In this document: piece after piece, positions 10,828 through 21,640 of the stretch
Position numbering within the stretch: the stretch's first letter is position 1
Layout: each line of letters starts with the position of its first letter
Source: Polytrichum commune
Taxonomy: Eukaryota; Streptophyta; Polytrichopsida; Polytrichales; Polytrichaceae
Length of the DNA: 64,000 nucleotides
Reading direction: 5' to 3'
Assembly (NCBI GenBank): GCA_950295325.1
Contig: OX485806.1
Coordinates: 16,120,001 to 16,184,000, forward strand
Position numbers and translations under genes: made by a program
Notes under the pieces: generated by a model
The model's input: the letters and a program-made list of their open reading frames with translations, nothing else
Databases searched by the model: none
Told to the model about the DNA's origin: nothing

Positions 10828-11129
10828 GGGCCACTTCTTCACATACAAGATCGAAGGCGAAGACCGTCGAAGATCACTTCACGCTAGAAGGCGAAGGTCT
10901 AAGGGACCAACGAATTTATATTATGGATGAAAAGTTTACGTGAACTCCGACGTGAATAGGGTTTCGTGGTCTGCGGGAATTTGCATCATGGCCCACCTCT
11001 GAGAGGTAGGCCTGACGCAAATTCCGGCAGGCCGTGTCAGTCAAACAATTGGTACGACCTTTGGATGAGAACCGAGAGAGCCCTCACAACTACATAGACA
11101 TGGCTCTTGGCTTGTGTGTGAAGTGGCCC
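10828..11129 (-). mobile_element. PIF/Harbinger-like MITE family H1, copy E (short variant)
   Basis: 302 bp. The left end is GGGCCACTTC after TTA (10825-10827). The right end TTGTGTGTGAAGTGGCCC is preceded by ATGGCTCTTGG, the reverse of the subterminal motif. The right flank is TTG rather than TTA, so one duplication base has changed. A central block (CTCTGAGAGGTAGGCCTGACG) matches the H1 interior on the reverse strand; the rest differs, suggesting an internally rearranged derivative. Confidence 0.7.
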
Positions 11130-12535
11130 TTGCCGGTTCACGACAAGATGGAATTGTGCAAAAAGTGGGAGTTCTTTGGGTTCCGTGCCGCGATCGATAG
11201 TTGCAACTAGAGGGCAAAACTAAAGAACAAGATGTGTGTCGTGTATGTGACATCATTCTTCTTGTTTGGTTTAGGTGTTTGTGGGTCATTTTAGCACTTA
11301 GGGCACCAAGAGGGTGGCCGAATACACGAGCTTGGGTTCATCGGCTTGAGGAATTGGGTTTGGGATTCGCACAAAGCTCGAGGTTGCGGAACCGATTCCG
11401 AGGAGGAGCTACGGACCGAATCTTGGAACGACATGTTTCGACAAGAGCGTTTGGAGCTAGAATTCGCGCCCGAGGCGGCGGCTTGGGAACGGACGTGATC
11501 GTTGAGGATGGAGGACGAGATCAAGTCGGAGAAGAAGGTTGGCCAAGGCGATTGTCGGAGAGATCCACAAGTTCATGTCTATAAGTAAGACTTGTTCCCT
11601 TTGAACCGGCGATGGGGGAGGTTTTGCTGAGTGGAGTCAAGAGGGACCCGTGTCACTGAGGTGTTGTGAACGCCTCCTATGTGGTTGGGGGCTAGGAAGA
11701 TCTCGGTCGTCGATTGCGATCTGACATATCTAAAGGTTGTCCCAACTTCTAGTTTTTTTTCCCCTCATGTAGGGTTTGGAAAACTCCACGTTGGATGAAA
11801 TCTCCACCTCCGTCCACTCACAAAGATTGGATGAAAGTTTTCAAATGAAGTCCTCCATTAAAAGGACTTGCGGGGAACTCCATTGGGAACTTGGGAACCT
11901 TCAAAATCCCACACAAATGCTCTCATACGATGGGATGAACGATCGACCCCTTCATCTTGCAAACATTGATCTTTCATCCGTCATAAGAAAAAAAATTCAG
12001 GTTGCCTGAACAATATTGTAGACTGTAGGACGAGACTTTGTGAGTGGATGGCTTAGATGTGGTCTGCCCACGACCACACACCCTCCATTCACGTTGCCTC
12101 AATGACATGAAAAAGGCCTTCTGTGAGTTTTTGGACGAGAAAAACACCGTCACGTATTAATTACATGTGAGTAGAATGGAATGCACAAATCATAACCTTG
12201 AAACCATAAATGCAAATTCCTTGGCCTGAAACCACCACATGTAGTCATAGTAGTGTGGTAAAAAGCCTTGAACCAAAAGTTTGGAGGAGGATCTCTTAAG
12301 CTTGTTCGCGGTGTGGAAAGAAGGTATTCCTCTTTGAAACGGTCGTGTTGCGATGTGATAAAAAAGCCGTTGATGTTCCCACCCTTCTATACTCGACGGT
12401 GCACGAGCTTAGTCCAAGGTTGGATACCCAAACTTGACCATGAGAACCCGGTCGGGGTTTCGTTCCGAACATGGGTTTATGTTGAGAACCCTCTTCATTG
12501 AACACGTAGAGGAGGCCTTCGGCATCGTTAAAACC
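11130..12535 (+). other. Coding-like but unassigned stretch
   Basis: GC content rises at 11280-11600. One + frame there reads as a plausible acidic protein segment (ELRTESWNDMFRQERLELEF, then Ala/Pro-rich) before a stop, while a different frame is annotated as open for 127 codons. Nothing links either to a known family. It may be a transposase or host-gene relic. From 11600 to 12535 I see only short open frames. Confidence 0.25.
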
Positions 12536-12538
12536 TTA

Positions 12539-13025
12539 GGACCACTTCACACACGAGCCAAGAGCCGTGACCACGAAATTGTGAGAGCCAAAAGAAAGTG
12601 TCCAAAGGCCGTCCCAAGACACCTCCAAAATCATGTAGTGTGGTCACGGATCTTCAAGTGTAGAGTGAAGTCATATGTGACCGGGCCCTCAACCAAATGC
12701 TATTTTAATAGATTTCTATTCACATAGATCCTCGTGCATGATAAAATAGAATAAATCAAGGATTGTGAGCGTTTGGAGTGCCATGGTCTCCCGGTTTTGT
12801 GTTAGACCTGCCTCCAAGAGGTGGTTTTTGAAAATAGTGCAAGTGACCATGAAACATGATCTATTCGATGCCATGTACGAATCCATGTAGACTTTACATC
12901 TATCTTGCATTCACATACGCCGTTGGTCTCTCAAGCGTAGTGTGAAGCGGCTCCGCCTTTTCCACTAATGAGAGTGGTTGAAGTGTAATGGTCACGGGCT
13001 CTCAGTCTCGTGTGTGAAGTGGCCC
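12539..13025 (+). mobile_element. PIF/Harbinger-like MITE family H1, copy B
   Basis: 487 bp flanked by TTA (12536-12538 and 13026-13028). The TIR is GGACCACTTCACACACGAG on the left, matching its partner with one change. The subterminal motif CAAGAGCCGTGACCACG is near the left end. The interior is collinear with copies A and D. Open frames on either strand here are artefacts of the element. Confidence 0.9.
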
Positions 13026-13100
13026 TTAGGGAGACTTGTAGGGATTGACACTGGCAAGGAGAGCGCCAAGGGCCCTTGAAATGGTATAAATTAAAAAAAC

Positions 13101-13298
13101 GTGGAATATGACATGGAGACCCGCTTAGCCCTTGAAATGTGTGTGAGCAAATCCCCATCACATGAGGTAATAGTGGACTACAATTCCATGCTTGGACGTT
13201 GCCATGGATGCTTCAAACGGGACCACGTAGTCCGATATTGTGAAGAAACGCACATAAGACCTGATTCCCCCCCCCCCCCCCACACACATATAAAATGA
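13101..13298 (+). pseudogene. LINE ORF1 zinc-knuckle relic
   Basis: The frame contains CHGCFKRDHVVRYC (13200-13241), an exact CX2CX4HX4C zinc knuckle. It is preceded by VDYNSMLGR, the usual lead-in (a .YE.LP..C pattern) of plant LINE ORF1 zinc knuckles. Only about 60 codons survive. It runs into a poly-C tract at 13266-13280, and MITE H3 follows at 13351. A gag origin is the alternative. Confidence 0.5.
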
Positions 13299-13350
13299 CC
13301 GCTTTGCAAACACATAGGGCCAATATTGAGAGAGAAAACAACCAGTCTTA

Positions 13351-13871
13351 TGCCCCCTTCCCACATGACTTTAGCTAAGACTAAAAGTTGGTTCTAACAA
13401 CCCGGCCTTCACACCATCGACATTATCTAGTGCCGAGCCTAGTTGGCAAATGATGTGGCATGGCTTCGAAAAGGGGGTTTTAAGCCTCAAGCACCCACCC
13501 TCCCATCGGAAACTAAACATGAGGCAAGAATATAGGAGCCTTAAAAGTGTCGCCTCCCGCCCTTGTGATTGGTTGCTTTTTAGTCTTAGCTATGAGGGCA
13601 TGAGGAGCTCCATTAACAAAAACCGATGGTAATATAGGTGAGTAGTGTGGCATTTGGGGATGGGACAAAAACTACCCAACATGTCATTGCTTCATAGATA
13701 AAACAATGAACATGTGTGGAAGCTACTTAACTAAAACCTACTTGAAAACTCCGGAGCAAGTTCTTGTAGGTGCATTGGGATAGCTGGATGCCTCCGCTAT
13801 AACCAAGGGAGCTTTACTCGGTTTTTAGGAAATACTTTAGGTCTTAGCTAAAGTCAGGTGGGAAGGGGGCA
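13351..13871. mobile_element. PIF/Harbinger-like MITE family H3
   Basis: 521 bp flanked by TTA (13348-13350 and 13872-13874). The TIRs start TGCCCCCTTCCCAC and extend about 33 bp through TGACTTTAGCTAAGAC, with one or two mismatches. The interior is non-coding. Its TIR differs from H1, H2 and H4. Confidence 0.85.
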
Positions 13872-13874
13872 TTA

Positions 13875-14430
13875 GATGAGCAGGAACGTCAACAAAGTCA
13901 TCCGTGAAGAATTTAGAACATTTTTGGCACCACAATCCACTTAGGTCGCGGAGGATTGTCCTTGGAGCTTCAACCTTGCGGGAGTTGTTGGGCCTCGATG
14001 GCCCAAGAAGAAGAAGAAGAATTGCGGTCTCTGGAGGAGGCTGGAGTGAATAGAGTGTTTGTTTGTAAAAGATCCTTGGCCACGTCCTAGGGACAATGGC
14101 ATTAGATGTAAAATTACTTCACCCTTTGCAAGGAGTAGACACTATGTTAGTAGCTAATGATCATTACCGGTAACCAGTAACATGTGATCGTTATTAGCAA
14201 ACATCAGTCAATAACATGGCATTACCTTGGGGGGAAGGTGTGGTGGATTGTAAGTTTGTTTGTTTAGTTATGGCAGGTCTTGGAGGTATGTGATGGGTTG
14301 TCTATTTTCTAGCCTTTGTTTGTGGACTAGTATCGAATGTGCATATTGTATGGCGATTATGTTACACCAATATCATAATGATGAGAAACATTGGATGCCA
14401 TGGGAGATCACTAGAGGTAGGAAAGTTGGC
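13875..14430. other. Gene-less stretch
   Basis: No supported gene. Contains an AAG microsatellite near 14010 and a small palindrome TTACCGGTAA near 14165. Confidence 0.5.
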
Positions 14431-14433
14431 TAA

Positions 14434-15581
14434 GGGTGAGTTTTCATGTAGGCCGCTCGGCCGTTAGATTCTAGAAAATAGTGGGTCGGAGGTGTTCGCA
14501 TGTAGTTAAGGACAAGCCACCATCCGACCACATTTTGGTGGTCCACTAGAATGTGGAGGGTTGTGGACACGGGTCGCTAGACTTTCATGCACCTACTAAA
14601 GAATCTTCAACCTACAAGTTCCGGTTGTCAAAGAATTGAAGACCAACTTTTAGAAGGAGGAAGAAGTTTTGAAACAAGAAAACGGTAGAATCGTGAGGCT
14701 CTGTCCTTTACTATGAAAGACTACAATTGTAGATGTCCACTTTGCTCATGCCAATCCATGGTTATTCACTATACCAAACCTTTCTTGGATTTTGGGCACC
14801 TTCTTCTCAAATGCGGGTCAAGGATTGAAGCTACTCATTTATCACTCAAAATTTTTTAAATGAATAATCAAGAATTGCCGAAATAACTATAGTTGACTAG
14901 GTTTCTTTCAATGCATTTTAGGGAGCAATTATATATATATATAGAGAGAGAGTCCACATTAAATAAAGTGGACCAAAAATAACAAGAACAAGTAACATCC
15001 AAGTGTGAACGCAAAGTGGTTAGGAAATTTGCTCTTGAAACGAAGAAGTTGATGCATAGTCTCTGTCCTACAGACAGAGCCAATAAAGGAGGAGGTTAGT
15101 AAGTGGGCTCAAATTTGAGAAGATGTGAGTAGCTAGTCGGCACATACGAAACCCTACCCCACCAAACTCCCTCTACATTATGGCAAGTTTGTCCCTATTC
15201 ACACTAGAATTTGGCGAGCAAGCGGCCTACACGGATTCTAGACAATAATGGTTTGGAGGTGTTTGCATGCAAATAAGCATAAGCCGCCAACCAACCACAT
15301 TCTCGTGGCCTACTAGAATGTGGATGATCGTGGACATGGGCTGCTAGACTTTCATGCGTGCACTAAAGCATTTTTTAAACTACAAGTGTTGGTCACCAAA
15401 GGATCGAAGATTGGTTTTAGAAGGAGGAGGAGGTCGGTCAGTGGGCCCAAGTTTGAGAAAATGAGAGTAGCTAGTTGGCACACAAAAACCCTATCCCACT
15501 AGATTCCATCTACATTTGGGCAAGTTTGTCCTTAGTCCCGCTAAAATTTGGTGGGTGAGTGGCCTACATGGAAATTCACCC
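14434..15581. mobile_element. PIF/Harbinger-like element family H4 with internal duplication
   Basis: 1148 bp flanked by TAA (14431-14433 and 15582-15584). The TIR is GGGTGARTTTYCATGTAGG. The interior holds two copies of a unit: 14450-14660 continuing at 15094-15235, repeated at 15240-15581. A 424-bp insertion (14662-15085) splits the first copy and is flanked by AAGGAGGA direct repeats. No coding capacity is seen. Confidence 0.75.
14662..15085. mobile_element. Insertion nested in H4
   Basis: The inserted segment interrupts one of the two H4 internal repeats and is bounded by 8-bp direct repeats AAGGAGGA (14654-14661 and 15086-15093). Matching inverted 9-mers GGCTCTGTC (about 14697) and GACAGAGCC (about 15073) lie inside its ends. 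An 8-bp duplication would fit hAT or some MULE elements, but the terminal bases do not pair clearly. Confidence 0.45.
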
Positions 15582-15661
15582 TAAGGTACCAAACAACCAC
15601 CTCTAGCAGAATGCAGCTACTGCCATAGCCACCGATCACGAGCCATGAGAAAAGAACTACT

Positions 15662-16010
15662 ACATCAAACATGGAATTCAATGTCACCAATTCTAATTGT
15701 TGAGCTCAATACTAATTGTAAACCATGGTATAGTGTCACCAGGACTAAATGTTAACCCAAGATTATTTGTCACTCCTTGTAATTTTTTTGGGGGGGATTA
15801 TAGATTTACAGTGTTACAATTACTGTCACTTACCAAGTGATTTTTCATCCAAATTCCAATCATCCATGACAATATTTCATCACAAGTTGTTGACAAGAGA
15901 AGGTAGGGTTTTGGCCAATAGATTAACTCATCCATCATCCATGACAATATTTGTTCACTTATTCATAAGAAGCATTATTCGAGAATATTATATTTAGTGT
16001 CACTAGGCTC
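15662..16010. mobile_element. Family P relative, degraded copy 2
   Basis: Collinear over about 330 bp with 30965-31290, sharing for example CACAAGTTGTTGACAAGAG and AAGGTAGGGTTTTGGCC. Ends in TTTAGTGTCACTA. The left terminus is mutated relative to the family TIR. Confidence 0.6.
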
Positions 16011-16067
16011 AGGGTATTTCCAAAGGAAACCCACCCACTAGTATGCATATTGGCTGCTAAATACACA

Positions 16068-16396
16068 ACTACACTATATAGGATATTTAGTGTTTGATTA
16101 TATTTAACGTTGTTACCACCTTACCTTGCTCAACACTAATTTCCAATTTTTTGATAATCAGTGTTAGAAGATGTGCTAGAAAATATGTTGGCATTCTCCT
16201 TTTATCATTCTCCTTTTATTTTTTTCATATCCTTACTAACACTAAATTCAAACATGTAACTTCCACACCTTACCATAGTTGATGTTTAGTGCTTGAGGTT
16301 ACATTTAATGTTACTTACTTTCATAGGGTTATTGATATTTAGTGTATGCGTTCGTATTTGGTGTATCAAACACTAAACATCCTATCTAGTGTAGTG
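16068..16396. mobile_element. Family P MITE, copy 3
   Basis: The left end ACTACACTATATAGGATATT, continuing TAGTGTTTGAT, is matched by its reverse complement at 16366-16396. This gives TIRs of about 30 bp that are internally palindromic. The internal 270 bp is non-coding. Confidence 0.75.
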
Positions 16397-16684
16397 AGAA
16401 CCAAGAGAACATGCAATGGTCATTCAAAAAACACTCGAGGAGGAGGAAGAAAACATAGACAACTTGCCGGAGCCTTCGATTGTCTTGGAACTTGAAGAAG
16501 GTAAAGTCTAAGAGAAGGAGGCAAGATGATTAGCGAAGAAAGAAGAATGCCCCAACATACAATGAGGATGATGTGGTGAGTAACGACCCAAAAGAAGAAA
16601 CATGCAACTTGAGGCAACTCCTAACTATGACCTACCGAAACAAAAAGCAAGCCAATAATGATGGTTGCATCCTCAAGACCCAAC
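16397..16684. other. Gene-less stretch
   Basis: Short purine-rich sequence with no supported feature. Confidence 0.5.
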
Positions 16685-16687
16685 TAA

Positions 16688-17263
16688 GGGGTTGTTTACA
16701 CCATGGACCATGAAGTTGTCCCAAGGCCATGCAGAATTTGTGATTGGATGTCGAAATTGTACCGGGATCACTTCGGTTTACACCGAGGAAAAAATGTGAG
16801 AGTGACCATGGAGTTTGAGCTCCCCAAAAGACATATTTTAAGGCCTACATTGTTCACTGACATAGTCCAATGGATTTTGTGGTGGGAGAGGCAAAGGAGG
16901 TGCTCTAGTCTAAAAAGGCAAGGGCCCATGGCAAAGAAATGTTGTTATAATGAATTATTTAGGAAATTGTTTTTGGGGAAGAGAAGGTGCAGACAAGAGA
17001 AGACAAGAGAATGGTAAAAATTCATTTTATTTCTTTCAAAATTGTTCCTTTTGGGCATATATTAAAAAAATCATCACGTTCACTTTTTGGTGCATGGTCA
17101 TTCCTCTTGGTCCACATTATGTTTACACCTAGTGAGGGGCCCAAAGGATTTCTAGATTATTTTTTTAGGAGATCGGACCATGGATGTTGGACCATCAAGT
17201 CGGACCATGAAAAAGGGCCATCTTCAATGGTGCGACTTCATGGTCCATGGTGTAAACCGGCCC
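16688..17263 (+). mobile_element. PIF/Harbinger-like MITE family H2, copy a
   Basis: 576 bp flanked by TAA (16685-16687 and 17264-17266). The TIRs start GGGGTTGTTTACACCATGG on the left and GGGCCGGTTTACACCATGG on the right (reverse complement). The interior shares the block CATAGTCCAATGGATTTTG with copy b at 51.9 kb. Non-coding. Confidence 0.88.
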
Positions 17264-17547
17264 TAAGAGAGCCCATCCACCGGATAGATAGGGTAGGGCT
17301 TAGGAGGCCACTCCAACCACTCATGTAAGGTCAAGGGAAAACTCATGGCTAAAGTGCATGTAGACATACGCTTGGACAACCCCACTTCATAAGATTTTCC
17401 GTCATTTAAAAGGGTTCCCGAGGTCTCTAAGGAGGTCAACATTGGTAACTACAAGTTTCAGTCATCCCATATTTGGGATTTGCTTCGTTCGGGTATGGAT
17501 GCGGTTATTGTGTAGTCCATTTGGCATAAAGTTGTTGCAGTCAATGA

Positions 17548-18091
17548 ATGAAGGGTTCGTATCGATCATGCCTCTTTGTAATATTGAGTCGCATCAATCA
17601 TAAGGTTTGGGACTACATCGATGTGAAGAGGGCATGGAGATGGTCCACCTTCATCATGCATGCACTTAGTGGGATCATGATTGGCAACTGGGTTAGTTCC
17701 CATTGGAAACAAGCCCTCTTTGATGAAATATTTTATAATAATAATAATAATAAACATATGGTGATTTGGAACCTCCTTTAAGGCATTACACTTTGGACCA
17801 TTTGGATTAAAAATAATCAATCGGGTTTTTAACCAAGCTCTATGGCATGATGCCCAAGTCAGATAATCCATTTGGGATGAACTCATCATGTGTGCTAAAA
17901 TGACTTTGGCTAGGGCCATTATGTTTGTTAAGGTTGGGGCGTTCTTGACCATATCACTACTCCAAGGTTTTGACCACGCTCAAGGGCTAGGGGAGTTTTA
18001 TGTAGATGTGATAACTCAAACATTACATGGAATTGGAAGCTCCGCCAACACTAGTTGGTCTTTATTGTGTTTTAGATCGTTGGATGCTTGA
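17548..18091 (+). pseudogene. LINE ORF2 C-terminal (zf-RVT region) relic
   Basis: The + strand encodes WSTFIMHALSG, then ITLWTIWIKNN after an in-frame stop. After a frame change it continues NQALWHDAQVR, a stop, and SIWDELIMCAKMTLARA. This order (Trp-rich block, LW.IW..RN..F, then a helix beginning with W) is the usual tail of plant LINE ORF2 proteins after the reverse transcriptase. Two stops and one frameshift, plus an ATA repeat near 17739, show decay. The RT domain itself is missing. Confidence 0.5.
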
Positions 18092-18835
18092 AGTATCTTT
18101 GGTTGGTGGTTAGATGGATTGATTGTGGTGGACAATAATTTCTTTTACGTGGCATTGTGACATGCTTGAGAGGCCCCACTAGATGTTTTTTTCCTAGTTA
18201 TGAGGTTATCACTTTTGATTTCACATTTTGAGCATGCGATAGGAGCCTAGTATAGGGACATCGTTGAATCTATTATGGAGTATGGTATCATTGAATGAGG
18301 ATCTCCTCTTGTCGTCGGATTACGTTGAGAAGCATGGAATTCTTTATTGGACCAGAGCCTTCTAGACCATGTTTAGGGATTAAACCCCATTCACTAAGTC
18401 GTCCAAACTTAAAACATATGTTGGTGGAAAGATTGTCATCAAGCAATTTATATACATGTATTTATCCTTGTAATCTTTTGATTATCATTTTGGTTCAATG
18501 AGTGTTTTTAGCATATAAAATATGAATGCAACTTAAGATACTCATATTGATTTCTTAAGGTACATCAAGAGATAGCCCCTCACAAATAATTTGATAACAA
18601 TGAAAGGTCTCAATTTGTACTTTTGGTTTGGACTTGTAGAGGTGAATTATGCATTTTCACTCATGCATAATTGAGGACGTGAAGAATGGCACTTTTGCAA
18701 AATTGCCCATGGTTTCTTGAGTGCCCACTAACATCTCATCCTCTAAAGGAAAAGGGATGAGAGAGTAGAAGTTGGAATTGTCTTAGGTGAAGATGATGAT
18801 CGTGATATTGTTGACGCCCCTATGTTCCACTAGAA
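18092..18835. other. Gene-less stretch
   Basis: No supported gene or repeat boundary. Confidence 0.5.
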
Positions 18836-19093
18836 GTGCCAACATCGCCAATGGAGAAAGGTGGGAAACACAAACGCAGTTCCAAATTGGTACTCATTCA
18901 AACACATGAGAAACTTGAGTTCATGTTACATTTTGAGAAGCCATCCCATAATACTTTCAAAGTATATGCTTCCAATTTGATCGTTCCTCCTATCTCTCAA
19001 CAACATTCTCAACAAGAAGCACAAAATGCTAATGGAAAAAATATATTTGTTTCTTTGTCTTCACGACATGTTTATTATGGGAATGATACATAA
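18836..19093 (+). CDS. Unassigned coding-like exon upstream of the methyltransferase-like relic
   Basis: 85 codons of ordinary protein-like composition (basic start, then FKVYASNLIVPP and a Gln/Ser-rich segment). I do not recognise a family. It lies 150 bases before the first methyltransferase-like exon on the same strand and could be an upstream exon of the same decayed gene, but no clean splice pair was found. Confidence 0.25.
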   Translation: MPTSPMEKGGKHKRSSKLVLIQTHEKLEFMLHFEKPSHNTFKVYASNLIVPPISQQHSQQEAQNANGKNIFVSLSSRHVYYGNDT

Positions 19094-19248
19094 ATCGCAA
19101 CAACCTTGGATAATGGTGCCATTAAGCACCTTATCATGGTCGACATGTTGGAGGTCTTCCAGTACGTGATAATGTTTTTATCGTACATTATTCCTTATCG
19201 AATATATATTGTGTTCAATTCATAATTATGTTGATAAATTATAACTAG

Positions 19249-19788
19249 ATATTTGATTATGTTCACAAAGAGATATCATCAACTCGTTATGTCTTTCTTA
19301 AGTGTGAGGATGTGTTGCATGTGGGTGTGGGAGCCACTAGCATATTCTTTAATCTAACCGATTCTTGGACCCAACACATGAACAAGAAGGTCCTTTGGAG
19401 AGGTGATCGACATAAAGACTCAAAATTGCTTCAAGTTTTTATCGAGGCATTAACTAAACCCGGAGATGTGGTACTTGATGCCTATGCATCCACATGTGAT
19501 TTAGACCTTAATGCCATTCATTCAAATATGATTGCTCATTGTCAAAGTTATTGTGTTTAATGATTGTTTTCTATATTGTGTCTAGGTGTTTCTGATCATG
19601 CATGTAAGAGAAGCAGTCACCACCTTGTGACCTTGGAGGGCAATTTAACCATATTCAATGATATTTTGTCTTCATTGTGTGCAAAGGCTCTTCTCTTAAC
19701 ATGTGGAAATGTACCTCACACTAAATCTCTCGTGGACAAAGATAAACATGTTTGGAAGGTTGCAAAGCATTCTCACATTAGTAAGTAA
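19249..19788 (+). pseudogene. Relic of a beta-class N4/N6 DNA methyltransferase-like gene, two exons
   Basis: Exon 1 (19249-19495) follows an acceptor CTAG and encodes RYVFLKCEDVLHVGVGAT, then SWTQHMNKKVLWRGDRHKDS, then KLLQVFIEALTKPGDVVLDAYAST read in two steps. A donor GTGATT at 19496 and an acceptor TCTAG at 19585 define a 90-base intron. Exon 2 resumes in frame with VSDHACKRSSHHLVTLEGN and ends at TAA (19786-19788). The order of a Lys-Leu-Leu helix, then PGDVVLD (AdoMet motif I, usually followed by FxGxG), then an R..H...E strand, is how beta-class amino-methyltransferases end. The catalytic (D/S)PPY half is not found here, and the canonical Gly residues after motif I are replaced. It is probably non-functional. 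Family assignment is inference from motif order. Confidence 0.4.
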
Positions 19789-19863
19789 ATCTTTGCATGT
19801 CATTTGATATTGCGTTGTATTACATATGGTTACAATTTCAAATATCTTATACTTTTATTTTGT

Positions 19864-20070
19864 GTGAACATAATCATGAGCCAACTTCAATCGCCTCCTA
19901 GCTTGGTGTTGCTTCCTCCACATATAGAGAATGTGGCAAAGGTTATGGCTGCTACCTTGACACCAATCACTTGTCAAAGACCCCAACAATTGGTTCGGTT
20001 GGCATATGTAAATGACAAAGTAGAAGAGGGCAATGAAGTGGACAGTGAGAATAAATGGCATCATATTTAG
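19864..20070 (+). other. Short coding-like tail after the methyltransferase-like relic
   Basis: Encodes MSQLQSPPSLVLLPPHIENV and an acidic end, stopping at 20068-20070. A GTAAGTAA donor at about 19782 could splice toward it, but the phases I tested do not match. Unassigned. Confidence 0.2.
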
Positions 20071-21640
20071 TCTTAGACATTATGAGTGAATTTGTGCATG
20101 TCGAATTTCATGTTATGCCTTGCTTTGAATAAACTACCATCGAAATTGTATCGTGTGCCAATATCATCTTTCCATACCATCCTTTAATCATATATAATGT
20201 GTTGGCAAGTGTTGTTTAATCCCACTGTATAACACTATAATGATCACGGCAATACAATCCAAAATGCATATGAATTCGATTGGTGAATGGAGTAACCACC
20301 CTAAATTATCCATACCCATGTACAAGGTCATTGTTTCAAGCAAATAATCCATAGTTATGAGAATCATATGACCTTGACACCATTTGATTTTTTTCTATCA
20401 CCGCTCATATGTTATCGCTCATATGATAGTATTCCCCACGTAGGTGCCCCCCCTCTAAGATCCTCTAGTAAAATATGCATAGTTGATATTATAATTATTA
20501 TAATTATTATATTTCATCATTCAAAATTTACTTATATATATATTTAACATCAGAAAATAAGTATTTAGATTTCTCAACATATCTTAATAACTTAAATTTT
20601 AAGTAGTCACTAAGAGTTCACATATTTCCCATAAGATTTTGGTATATCATAACTGAAGCAACCAAAAAATTCATAATTTGAAAAAATGTCCAAATTTACT
20701 TAACTTCTTTAATGAACATGGATGAAACTCACTCGTTACTTGGATGGATGCTTCTTGTTGTATGTTGTTGGAATGATAGTTCACATTATCATGTAGATTT
20801 TCTTCCAGATTCGCTGATGATAGGAGAGAGAGAGAGAGATCATCTCCATCCATCCATCCATCCATAAAAAAAAAATGTTGACAACTTATTCATTTGGAGA
20901 AACTTAGTATGCACTATGTACACTAACATGTGTAATTAGGGTACCTTTGCAAATAGGGTTGACTATTTTCTCCATGCAAATTATCTCATGTCAAAAACCA
21001 TATTACAAAACTTTATAAATGTATAGCAATCACAAAAGAAGCTCATGTTTTATTATTGTGGTAATACTTATTCAAAATAGTGTGGAAAGTCAATAAAGTA
21101 GCGTACAACAACCTAATTGCACATATGGGTGTACTATGAGAAAATGGCCATTCCAAGACATAAGGTAGATGGGTGTTAAGTGGTACGTGGTTCATTGAGG
21201 ATCAAAGAGCAAACACCCTAAAGACATGTGTTTAAAAGAGATTGGGCTACATCTTCAAACATTGATGACTACTCAACACTCAACAGTGAACACGATTGAC
21301 ATGACTTATGTATCCAGTTAAGAAATCAACAAACATGCACTTCCCTATACCCGTGACTAAACCAAAAGTGGTCCAATTTTCAATCTGATTTTTTTTGCGT
21401 ATGTTTCATCGCAGATTTGCTAATGCAACACAAGGTTTTTTTGTGTACATCTGATCAATACAGATCGGAGAACATGAAAAACGAACCAACTAATACCCAC
21501 AAACCTTTAAGTCAAGGTCAAAGAATCCATCTATGATGCCCATGCCATGCTCTTCCAACCATCCATGGATGGATGAATGAATACATGGATGGATGAATTG
21601 CAACCTAACCCTACCCACGCATGCGTGGACGGATGAGGGG
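20071..21640. other. Gene-less AT-rich stretch
   Basis: AT-rich, with a GA microsatellite near 20822 and ATCC repeats near 20840-20863 and 21555-21600. No supported gene. Confidence 0.5.
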
